Virus record (IMG/VR): IMGVR_UViG_3300033134_000009 | Coordinates: 1-36,731 of that record | Reading direction: 5' to 3' (one strand) | DNA length: 36,731 nt | DNA from: a virus | Part shown: piece after piece, positions 13,244-19,204 of the stretch | Layout of the letters: each line of letters starts with the position of its first letter | Position numbering within the stretch: the stretch's first letter is position 1 | The notes under the pieces: model-generated | Seen by the model: only the letters and a program-made list of their open reading frames with translations | Told to the model about the DNA's origin: nothing | The model's database searches: none | Program-made: the position numbers and the translations under genes

Positions 13244-13517
13244 GAATTTACTGGCAAGTTTTAGGCCATTAACTGATGATTTTAAAATTGAAGAACCTGA
13301 TACTACTCCGGATGATTCTGACGAAAAACGACGTAAGAGCATAAGCAGAACGAAAAAATGGAAAGAATTTCTAGCATTCGTAGATCAACGGATTGAGCTT
13401 TATAAAGACTTTCAACCTGGGGTTAATCCGGCTATTACTAAAACGGACGACAACTGGCGAGTAGCAGATTGTGTTATTAAAGAATTGACGGTCTGGAAGA
13501 ACTTCATAGATGATTAA
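13233..13517 (+). CDS. Unknown protein behind the portal, 94 aa
   Basis: The start overlaps the portal end by 11 bases. The N-terminal third is acidic and disordered, followed by a basic helical part (RRKSISRTKKWKEFLAFVDQ) and an aromatic end. I do not recognise it. Its place between portal and scaffold suggests a head-assembly accessory, without sequence proof. Confidence 0.7.
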   Translation: MADKNLLASFRPLTDDFKIEEPDTTPDDSDEKRRKSISRTKKWKEFLAFVDQRIELYKDFQPGVNPAITKTDDNWRVADCVIKELTVWKNFIDD

Positions 13518-13806
13518 GCGTTTAAAAACTGATAAAGATTACATAGAGGCTGGTGTAGAGCCTCCCGAGCATATTATTCACACCGGTTCGGAAACTGTAC
13601 TTCAAGACACCCATTTACATTCCTGGGTAGCTAGAGGAAACTTTCTTCATTGCGAGGGATCGGAAACGGCCACAGCTCACGGCATCCCCTACGATCATCT
13701 TAATAAGGTTTTTGTAGGCACAGATGCGGACGGAGCACCAATTTTTAAAGACATTAAGGTTAGAAAGTTTATAGTTGTTGACAGTAGAGAGAAAAAGCCA
13801 GTATAG
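13510..13806 (+). CDS. Unknown protein, 98 aa, beta-rich
   Basis: The sequence contains several histidine-bearing segments (EPPEHIIHTGSE, QDTHLHSWVARGNFLHCEG) and a beta-rich C-terminus (VFVGTDADGAPIFKDIKVRK). It overlaps the previous gene by 8 bases. A promoter for the capsid genes overlaps its last codons. No family is recognised; a small beta-barrel is plausible. Confidence 0.65.
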   Translation: MIKRLKTDKDYIEAGVEPPEHIIHTGSETVLQDTHLHSWVARGNFLHCEGSETATAHGIPYDHLNKVFVGTDADGAPIFKDIKVRKFIVVDSREKKPV

Positions 13807-13807
13807 T
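13778..13807 (+). promoter_or_regulatory. Capsid-gene promoter TTGACA-18-TATAGT
   Basis: TTGACA (13778-13783), an 18-base spacer and TATAGT (13802-13807) lie over the end of the preceding gene. The transcript would start near 13814, directly before a GGGG-CCGT-CCCC hairpin (13818-13829), and serve scaffold and coat genes. Confidence 0.7.
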
Positions 13808-13817
13808 ATTAAACAAT

Positions 13818-13829
13818 GGGGCCGTCCCC
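13818..13829 (+). other. 5'-end hairpin of capsid transcript
   Basis: GGGG-ccgt-CCCC lies about 4 bases after the predicted transcription start. A stable hairpin at an mRNA 5' end can slow decay. No T-run follows, so it is not a terminator. Confidence 0.45.
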
Positions 13830-13856
13830 CCTTAAGCGGATGAAAGGAAAATTAAA

Positions 13857-14663
13857 ATGGCAGACTCAGATGAGGATAAAACAACATTAGGGCAAGATAC
13901 CCCTGATGCTACGGACGACCAACCCGTAGATAAGCCCGACGAGAACACCCCTCCGGTAGAAGAAGACGACAAGGATGACCAAAGTCGTCGTGAACGCCGA
14001 GAAGAACGTTATGTGGATCTTTTAGCTAACAAGATTAAAAGTACACCGCAGCCCGTTTATGAGGATAATTTGTTCAAACCGAGCGAATATGAACCTTTAG
14101 AATTTAAAGAGGGTGCAGAATACGATCCAGCTCAGTTAGAAGAAGATCGTAAGGCTGTCTCGGCTAATAAACTAGCCGAGGGAGTAGATCTAGGCTTCAA
14201 ACGAGGAATGAACGCAGCTCAGGCCATCAAGTGGGAAACCAACTTTATGATGGATGCTAAAGACGTTAAGTCCGAGTACGGAGAAAAGCTAGATCCTAAG
14301 ATAGAAAAAGCTGTTGTCCAAGATTATATCGCTGCTAGTGGTATAACTCAGGACGCTAAAGGCAGATTAAATATCGCTAATCCCAATATAAACTTTAAAG
14401 AATTCTTTGACAAAGAGATGGATAAAATGGAGACCTATGCAGCTCTCGCAAGAGCTGAATCTTCAGATAATGTAGCCAAACAAGCTGCTAAAGGCGCAAT
14501 TCGGCCTACCACAGCTTCTAAGCCTACAAAAGGTGATCACGGATTTGATCCAAACGATCCCGTAAGATCTGTAGCTAGAATGACTAGCGAACAGTATCAT
14601 GAACTCGGCGGCAAAGAAGCTAGTGATGCGTACCTAGCGGAACGTGGACTAGCCCCGAAATAG
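13857..14663 (+). CDS. Probable scaffolding protein
   Basis: This 268-aa protein lies directly before the coat gene and is highly charged. The first 60 residues are acidic and disordered, followed by RRERREERYVDLLANKIKS and a mostly helical body, with a basic C-terminal third (KGAIRPTTASKPTKGDHG, ending YLAERGLAPK). Size, charge, position and strong ribosome site (GAAAGGAAAATTAAA) match a scaffold that guides coat assembly and leaves the prohead. The family is inferred from context, not from a motif. Confidence 0.75.
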   Translation: MADSDEDKTTLGQDTPDATDDQPVDKPDENTPPVEEDDKDDQSRRERREERYVDLLANKIKSTPQPVYEDNLFKPSEYEPLEFKEGAEYDPAQLEEDRKAVSANKLAEGVDLGFKRGMNAAQAIKWETNFMMDAKDVKSEYGEKLDPKIEKAVVQDYIAASGITQDAKGRLNIANPNINFKEFFDKEMDKMETYAALARAESSDNVAKQAAKGAIRPTTASKPTKGDHGFDPNDPVRSVARMTSEQYHELGGKEASDAYLAERGLAPK

Positions 14664-14698
14664 TTTTCAATAAAAAATAAAGAGAAGGAAATAAAGTT

Positions 14699-15550
14699 AT
14701 GGCGGATGTCACAACGACCACTGAGGCCTATCTAATAGCGCAGAAGTGGACAAAAGAAGTTGAACTACCTTTTTATAAGGCTCTTCGCTTCCAAGCTTTG
14801 GTAACACAGCGTGGAAACCTAGTTCAGGATGGTGGTAACATCATCAACGTACCATTCCTGGGTACGCTAAACGCCAGGAGCAAAGCAGCCTCAACTAACG
14901 TCACTTATGACGCCAACACTGAGACTACTATTACCATAAACATTAACAAGCAAACCTACTCAGCTGTCCTTATTGAGGACATCGCTAAGGTACAGGCTAG
15001 CTATGACCTGCAGTCTCTTTATCGTGCTGCTCAGGCCGAAGCTGTTGCTAGGCAGGTTGATACCGATATTGCTTCCCTTTACACAGGGGCTGGTACTACT
15101 GTTTCAGCCGGTGCTACTGTTACTGACCCGAACGTCATATCTGTTGTTCAGACTTTTGATGCTAACAACGTTCCTCGTAGCGAACGTTACGGCATAATTG
15201 GTGCTTACACCGAATCTGACCTATTGAACGTCAACAAGTATGTTGCTTACGATCAAACTGGTCAAACAGGTGTTGCGGTTAAAGAAACAGCTTCCGATGA
15301 CTCCCTTGTAGGACGTTTGTACGGCATGGAACTACATATGTCAAACAACGTTGTAGTAACTGGTGGTTCAGGTTACGACGTCTTCTTCCACAAGAAGGGA
15401 CTATCCATTGCTATGCAGCTTCCTCCAACTTACAAAATGGAAGACTCTGTTGATGCAATCGGTATGAAAGCTGTACTTCACTGTATTTACGGTGTAGCAG
15501 TTGAAAGGTCAACTGCTGTAGTAGCGCTTTCAAGAACTACTAACGCCTAA
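14699..15550 (+). CDS. Major capsid (coat) protein, HK97-fold type
   Basis: The 283-aa protein begins MADVTTTTEAYLIAQKWTKEVELPFYKALRFQ and continues with features of phage coat proteins: GGNIINVPFLGTLNA, KQTYSAVLIEDIAKVQ (spine helix region), ARQVDTDIASLYTG and a C-terminal GMKAVLHCIYGVAVER. It has the place (after scaffold), length and beta-rich composition of an HK97-like major coat protein. A strong ribosome site (GAAGGAAATAAA) and the upstream promoter suit high expression. It probably forms the shell of the head. Confidence 0.88.
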   Translation: MADVTTTTEAYLIAQKWTKEVELPFYKALRFQALVTQRGNLVQDGGNIINVPFLGTLNARSKAASTNVTYDANTETTITININKQTYSAVLIEDIAKVQASYDLQSLYRAAQAEAVARQVDTDIASLYTGAGTTVSAGATVTDPNVISVVQTFDANNVPRSERYGIIGAYTESDLLNVNKYVAYDQTGQTGVAVKETASDDSLVGRLYGMELHMSNNVVVTGGSGYDVFFHKKGLSIAMQLPPTYKMEDSVDAIGMKAVLHCIYGVAVERSTAVVALSRTTNA

Positions 15551-15560
15551 TAGGTCGCTT

Positions 15561-15579
15561 GGGGCTGGCGCACAGCCCC
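15561..15579 (+). other. Stable hairpin after the coat gene
   Basis: GGGGCTG-gcgca-CAGCCCC is a perfect 7-bp stem that starts 10 bases after the coat stop. No T-run follows, so it is more likely an mRNA stabiliser or processing site that raises coat-gene output than a full terminator. Confidence 0.55.
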
Positions 15580-15601
15580 TCTAAAAGAAAAGGAAATAAA
15601 A

Positions 15602-16129
15602 ATGTCTAAAGCAGAATATATTGCAAACAGCTCGGACTTCGTTTACAACGCTAGTACTCAAGCTGGTGTAGCACTTTCTACGGGACTATCTACAACTCAG
15701 ACTGGTTTTACCCTGACTAATCCATTTAACTCAGGCTATAACTTGATCCTGTTGCAGATATTTGTCACGCCTACGACTATTCCGGCAGCTACAGCGTCTA
15801 TTGTCTTGACCGCAAATATTGCTACCGCAGCTAGTTCCACGGCAGTAGTCCAGACTACTGCGTTAACTGTAAGAAACGCTAAGTTAGGCGCAGGTTCTAA
15901 TGCTGTAGGATTGGCGGCTTCTGCTGCTACCTTACCAGCTGCTCCAGTTGTTGTAGCGCCCTTGGGAGGTATTGCTGGAACTACTGACGTTGCTTCACCT
16001 AGTACCCTCCTAACCAACCTAGATGGTGGTTTTGTAGTCAGTCCAGGAAGCGCCGTTTCGGTCAACTCGTTAACCACAGCAATTACTTGTATCGTGGCAA
16101 TGAACTGGGCCGAAGTAGCAGCATTTTAG
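15602..16129 (+). CDS. Probable capsid decoration or head protein, 175 aa
   Basis: The sequence is rich in Ala, Thr, Val and Ser, lacks charge in the middle, and alternates beta strands, indicating an extracellular-type beta-sandwich. Segments such as TGFTLTNPFNSGYNLILLQI and AAMNWAEVAAF-like ending resemble virion surface proteins encoded behind coat genes. The ribosome site AAAAGGAAATAAAA is strong. Decoration or head-fibre function is inferred from position. Confidence 0.6.
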   Translation: MSKAEYIANSSDFVYNASTQAGVALSTGLSTTQTGFTLTNPFNSGYNLILLQIFVTPTTIPAATASIVLTANIATAASSTAVVQTTALTVRNAKLGAGSNAVGLAASAATLPAAPVVVAPLGGIAGTTDVASPSTLLTNLDGGFVVSPGSAVSVNSLTTAITCIVAMNWAEVAAF

Positions 16130-16138
16130 TGTTACAAT
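16130..16138 (+). promoter_or_regulatory. Extended -10 promoter TGtTACAAT
   Basis: TG-t-TACAAT lies one base after the previous gene ends and about 28 bases before the 16166 ATG, which has AAGGAG. No -35 is evident. Confidence 0.45.
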
Positions 16139-16165
16139 ATAAACATTAACTAAAAGGAGAATGTT

Positions 16166-16732
16166 ATGTCCCCAGATGAGACAACTTCTGCTCCAGTAGA
16201 CTCTACGGTTCCACCCGTAGTGGATCCTGCTGTAGCTGCCACAGATGAGCCCGTAGAGGCTCCTGCTGCGTCTGCAGAGCCAGCAACGGCTCCAGACGTA
16301 CCAGTATCAGCTCCCGAGGCTCCAGCACCAGCTGCTGAGACTCCAGAGCCTTCACCTGAGCCAGAAACAACTCCAGCCGACCAAGGAGAGGCAACTGCAA
16401 AGCCTCCGGTAGAGGACACTATTACGAGTGCTCCTTTGCCTGAAAATCCTGCTCCAGCGGAGCCGACTGAAGAAGTTTCTACGCCAGAGGAAGACAAAGA
16501 GGCTGAAAGGCTTGACAGTGAGGCTGAAAAGCACGCTGCTGAGGCTGCCAGTGAAAGTACAGAAGCCGCTCAAGATCTCTCCCCTGAGGAGGAGGCCGCT
16601 GCTTCAACCGATTCGCATATTGACGGATCAAACATAGGCCAAACAACAGCTGGAGATTTTCAAGAAAATCTACCTAAAAATGAAAATGGACAGGTAGAAA
16701 TAGACGAGAATGGCAAAGTTGTAGGTCTGTGA
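16166..16732 (+). CDS. Low-complexity acidic Pro/Ala/Glu-rich protein, 188 aa
   Basis: Residues 1-150 are almost wholly P, A, E, T, S and V, with repeated APA and PEP motifs. The last 35 residues (SHIDGSNIGQTTAGDFQENL...) look more ordered. The protein must be largely disordered and acidic. It lies among head and fibre genes, so it could be a head-surface, linker or ejection-related protein, but its function is unknown. Its start has AAGGAGAATGTTATG. Confidence 0.7.
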   Translation: MSPDETTSAPVDSTVPPVVDPAVAATDEPVEAPAASAEPATAPDVPVSAPEAPAPAAETPEPSPEPETTPADQGEATAKPPVEDTITSAPLPENPAPAEPTEEVSTPEEDKEAERLDSEAEKHAAEAASESTEAAQDLSPEEEAAASTDSHIDGSNIGQTTAGDFQENLPKNENGQVEIDENGKVVGL

Positions 16733-16738
16733 TACAAT
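16730..16738 (+). promoter_or_regulatory. Extended -10 promoter TGaTACAAT
   Basis: TG-a-TACAAT overlaps the stop of the 188-aa gene. It predicts an RNA start near 16745 that ends at the 16791-16812 terminator. Confidence 0.5.
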
Positions 16739-16744
16739 AAATAA

Positions 16745-16813
16745 GTCTCAATCTATACACTACTTAAGAGGTTGAGTTTACGATATGAAACCGCCACTCC
16801 ACTGGCGGTTTTG
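16745..16813 (+). ncRNA. Candidate small RNA of about 70 nt
   Basis: From the predicted start, the RNA would hold a 7-bp stem CTCAATC/GGTTGAG (16747-16778 region, one G-U pair), a short linker and a terminator hairpin CCGCCA-ctccac-TGGCGG followed by TTTTG. No ribosome site or conserved ORF is visible. Promoter, stem and terminator fit into one compact unit between two genes. Confidence 0.45.
16791..16812 (+). terminator. Rho-independent terminator
   Basis: CCGCCA (16791-16796), a 6-base loop and TGGCGG (16803-16808) followed by TTTTGTATTT form a clear terminator upstream of the GroES-like gene. Confidence 0.75.
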
Positions 16814-16819
16814 TATTTA

Positions 16820-16828
16820 TGGTATAGT
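16820..16828 (+). promoter_or_regulatory. Extended -10 promoter TGgTATAGT, leaderless type
   Basis: TG-g-TATAGT is followed by 6 bases and then ATG 16835. No -35 is visible, and the upstream terminator blocks read-through. Confidence 0.6.
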
Positions 16829-16834
16829 TGGTTT

Positions 16835-17089
16835 ATGCAACTATTACATGATAACGTGGCTGTGGAGCAGGATGCGCCACAAAAAGAGACAGAGGCCGGT
16901 ATTTTACTGGCAGAACAGATAGCTACTTACTCGCCCATTGGTACTATTGAGGGTGTAGCACCGAACATAAGCGGTATAAAAAAAGGTGATAGGGTAATAT
17001 ATCAGCCCCACGGGGGTCAGTTTGTTAAATTTGAGGGAAAGGAGCTAGACATTGTCCCTTATGGGTCAATTTTAGCGAAGATTAAGTGA
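16835..17089 (+). CDS. GroES-like co-chaperonin
   Basis: The 84-aa protein matches the chaperonin-10 pattern: MQLLHDNVAVEQDAP (PLxDRV-like strand), a mobile-loop region with AGILLAEQ where I-L-L stands for the GroEL-binding I-V-L of GroES, then PIGTIEGVAPN, IKKGDRVIYQPHGGQFVKFEGKEL and DIVPYGSILAKI. It is shorter than the 97-aa bacterial protein but complete. It would cap host GroEL, probably to fold the coat protein (as T4 gp31 does). The start at 16835 is supported by the leaderless promoter; an earlier TTG start in the terminator region is rejected. It ends in a GTGA overlap. Confidence 0.85.
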   Translation: MQLLHDNVAVEQDAPQKETEAGILLAEQIATYSPIGTIEGVAPNISGIKKGDRVIYQPHGGQFVKFEGKELDIVPYGSILAKIK

Positions 17090-17325
17090 GATCTGCATCT
17101 AAAGATATAGCTTTAACTAACCGTAAGACGACTAAATTTGGTGAAGCGGTTAAAAAGCAGATAGGCAGCGCCACGCTGAGGGATTTTGGAGGTCGGGCAA
17201 AGGTGACAATGAGGTGGAACCTGAATCCGGCCTCTATAAGGGATCAGGTTTTTGAACTCTCTATTAATGGAGAAAAGGCGTATATAGACTTGGAGCAATT
17301 ATTGGCATATACTAGGCTCATGTAG
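17086..17325 (+). CDS. Unknown basic protein coupled to GroES, 79 aa
   Basis: A GTG start overlaps the GroES stop (GTGA), so the two genes are probably co-translated. The sequence (MRSASKDIALTNRKTTKFGE...) is basic, with a beta-rich second half (VTMRWNLNPASIRDQVFELSINGEKAYIDLEQL). A small beta domain such as an SH3-like fold is possible. Not recognised. Confidence 0.65.
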   Translation: MRSASKDIALTNRKTTKFGEAVKKQIGSATLRDFGGRAKVTMRWNLNPASIRDQVFELSINGEKAYIDLEQLLAYTRLM

Positions 17326-17327
17326 CG

Positions 17328-17336
17328 TGATAAACT
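17328..17336 (+). promoter_or_regulatory. Extended -10 promoter TGaTAAACT
   Basis: TG-a-TAAACT lies three bases after the previous stop, with a leader of about 15-20 bases containing AAAAGGAAAATAAAA before ATG 17360. Confidence 0.4.
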
Positions 17337-17359
17337 AAAAATATAAAAGGAAAATAAAA

Positions 17360-17770
17360 ATGGCTTTAGATGATGTAGCTCAACCCGATTCAAATGATAT
17401 TCCCCAGGTAGATCTGGCTGCTCTGTCTTTTGGATATAATCCCTTTGTTCTTCCAGCTACCCTACCCTCTACCCCAGCCCCTTTAACCAGTAGTTCTGGT
17501 AAGTTTGGCGGGTACGCCGTGATGAACACTACTACCTCCCTAGCTTACTTATTTATTTGGGATTCAACAGCCGCCCCCACAATAGGCACAAACGCTCCTA
17601 GGATAATTATTCCTCTTCCTTATAACGCAACTACTGGCAACGGCACAATGGCTAACCTTGATTTAGATAATGGAGTTAAGATACAGCATCAGCAGTGGTA
17701 TTGTATTTCCAGTTCTTATAGCGGTGCGGCTCAAACGTCTGGTGTAGTAGGAACACTGTTTGTAATATAA
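17360..17770 (+). CDS. Beta-rich structural protein, 136 aa
   Basis: The sequence is uncharged, with P, T, S, G and aromatic residues (FGYNPFVLPATLPSTPAPL, YAVMNTTTSLAYLFIWDST, KIQHQQWYCISSSYSG), indicating a beta-sandwich virion protein. A strong ribosome site (AAAAGGAAAATAAAA) precedes it. It probably belongs to the head-surface or fibre set with the following genes. No precise family recognised. Confidence 0.55.
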   Translation: MALDDVAQPDSNDIPQVDLAALSFGYNPFVLPATLPSTPAPLTSSSGKFGGYAVMNTTTSLAYLFIWDSTAAPTIGTNAPRIIIPLPYNATTGNGTMANLDLDNGVKIQHQQWYCISSSYSGAAQTSGVVGTLFVI

Positions 17771-17779
17771 GGAGAAGGT

Positions 17780-18210
17780 ATACCTCCAGTCCCCATAGTC
17801 TCAACAACAGCCTTGTCAAGCTATACGTCAGATGAAACTGGTGCCACTTACACTATTAACACTGGGGGATATAATAACGTACAGGGAGATCATCTGCTGT
17901 TTGCTATAACTGGTAATTCAGGCAACTCTACATTCAATGAACATTGTGGTTCTGGCAACTTTAATACTATAGCTACAGACTTAGGGCTAGAGGTAAACCG
18001 AAACCTAGTTGTAGCTGGATGGTGCATGAACTATGCACGAGACGAGATCCTAGGCGGTCAACTAGGCGCTCAAGGACAAAGACAGTTTACTAGCGTATCG
18101 GTTGGGGGGGTAGCACCGAATCTATCGGAGGAATACTGTTCATGTTAGATACTGCTTTACCTATAGATTATATGGCTGGAGTGCTGCCCGCAGCTGGTGT
18201 TGGTAGCTAA
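17780..18210 (+). CDS. Structural protein split by a G7 run; probable -1 frameshift product
   Basis: The zero frame runs to TAG at 18146-18148. Within it, GTT-GGG-GGG-GTA (18101-18112) holds seven G (18104-18110). Reading on in the -1 frame gives about 34 more residues (GGSTESIGGILFMLDTALPI...) that end VLPAAGVGS at TAA 18208-18210, much like the ends of neighbouring proteins. So slippage or an indel joins the two frames. The start is unclear: TTG 17813 has no ribosome site, whereas ATA 17780 has AAGGAG five bases upstream. The fused protein has an uncharged, beta-rich virion-protein composition. Confidence 0.55.
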
Positions 18211-18212
18211 CG

Positions 18213-18221
18213 TGATATGAT
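18213..18221 (+). promoter_or_regulatory. Extended -10 promoter TGaTATGAT, leaderless type
   Basis: TG-a-TATGAT lies 3 bases after the frameshifted gene ends and exactly 6 bases before ATG 18228, which has no ribosome site. Confidence 0.6.
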
Positions 18222-18227
18222 GAAAGC

Positions 18228-18956
18228 ATGGATAAAAAACAAAATAATGACGAAATAACTAAAAGAGATTATCGGATTGCAGTTCGGGGTATTATAGAAG
18301 CGTTAGGGCGGCTTTCCAAAGAGCTACAGCTCAAGCTTGGTGATGTAGAAAAAGCGGCTAAGACGTTTCCCGAAATTCCCCAACCTAACATAAGCATTAA
18401 GGCTCCCATAGTGAAAGTTGACGCCCCTAACCTCAAAGGGATAGAGGTTTTATTATCTAAAGAACTGCCTAAGCTTTTAAAACAGTTGACAGACTCTATT
18501 CCTGAAACGCCTGAAACAGACCTGAGCGGTGTAGAAAAAGCGTTGGAGAAGCTTCTTTATACTATGGCTGAGGTTAGAGACCGTAAAATCCCTGTTCCTC
18601 AGATGCCCACCACGCTAAAAGTTACTAACCCGAACGGAACTCCGGTAGGATCTGAAGCTTTACCTCTCTCTACCACGCCTTTAGTGGGTCAAGCAGTAAT
18701 TTCTACTACGGGCACAGCCGTAAACCTAGAATCAGGAAGTAGCCAAGCACTTCTTAATGGTTTGATTGTGACCGCAAACGCTAACAATGTAGCAGATGTC
18801 TGTTTAGGAACATTTGATGTAGAAAACATAACAAATGGGGCTGGTAATGGATATGTTCTCCAACCAGGTGCTTCTATTTCTTTTGCCCTAGCTAACTCAG
18901 ACGAACTATGGGTCACAGGAACAGCAAATGATTCAATAAGCTGGGCTGGTAGCTAA
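18228..18956 (+). CDS. Structural protein with coiled-coil N-terminus, 242 aa, leaderless
   Basis: Residues 1-125 are charged and helical (IIEALGRLSKELQLKLGDVE, LLSKELPKLLKQLTDS), with a proline-rich IPQMP linker. Residues 130-242 form an uncharged beta domain ending VTGTANDSISWAGS. A helical stalk with a beta head suggests a trimeric fibre or head-fibre protein. There is no ribosome site; an extended -10 box 6 bases upstream predicts a leaderless mRNA. Confidence 0.6.
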   Translation: MDKKQNNDEITKRDYRIAVRGIIEALGRLSKELQLKLGDVEKAAKTFPEIPQPNISIKAPIVKVDAPNLKGIEVLLSKELPKLLKQLTDSIPETPETDLSGVEKALEKLLYTMAEVRDRKIPVPQMPTTLKVTNPNGTPVGSEALPLSTTPLVGQAVISTTGTAVNLESGSSQALLNGLIVTANANNVADVCLGTFDVENITNGAGNGYVLQPGASISFALANSDELWVTGTANDSISWAGS

Positions 18957-18957
18957 A

Positions 18958-19182
18958 ATGTTACCCTATGCTGGCCCCCCTCCAAAAACTGAGGTTATAG
19001 TAGTAAGCTCTGATCCTACTACGGGTGAAGAGGGGGTATTTTATATGGTTAGTGGAGATCCCACTACCCTTTGGTACTTTATTAATGGGAATCGTTATTA
19101 TATTACGGGAACGGAAGATAACCCAACACCACCACCGTCGGGAAGGACCTATGGCATTTTGCTTGCTGTTCCTATAACATAG
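18958..19182 (+). CDS. Unknown small protein, 74 aa
   Basis: The start ATG follows the previous stop by one base (TAAAATG). The protein MLPYAGPPPKTEVIVV is beta-rich and ends with a hydrophobic stretch. A similar FPYAGAP segment occurs in the small gene at 20916, so the two may be distant paralogues used as fibre accessories (inference). Confidence 0.55.
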   Translation: MLPYAGPPPKTEVIVVSSDPTTGEEGVFYMVSGDPTTLWYFINGNRYYITGTEDNPTPPPSGRTYGILLAVPIT

Positions 19183-19204
19183 AAGTATAAAAGGAAAATA
19201 AACA

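Noticed and set aside
13816-13890. 24-codon leader ORF starting at ATG 13816 near the capsid promoter
   Set aside because: The -10 box TATAGT ends 8 rather than 6 bases before it, and the ORF overlaps the scaffold start. The hairpin GGGG/CCCC explains the sequence better.
16150-16637. Several long open frames opposite or alongside the acidic 188-aa gene
   Set aside because: They are shadows caused by the biased Pro/Ala/Glu codons; only the 16166 frame has a ribosome site.
16772-16834. Longer N-terminus for the GroES-like protein
   Set aside because: It would translate through the rho-independent terminator from a TTG; the chaperonin-10 similarity begins exactly at ATG 16835.
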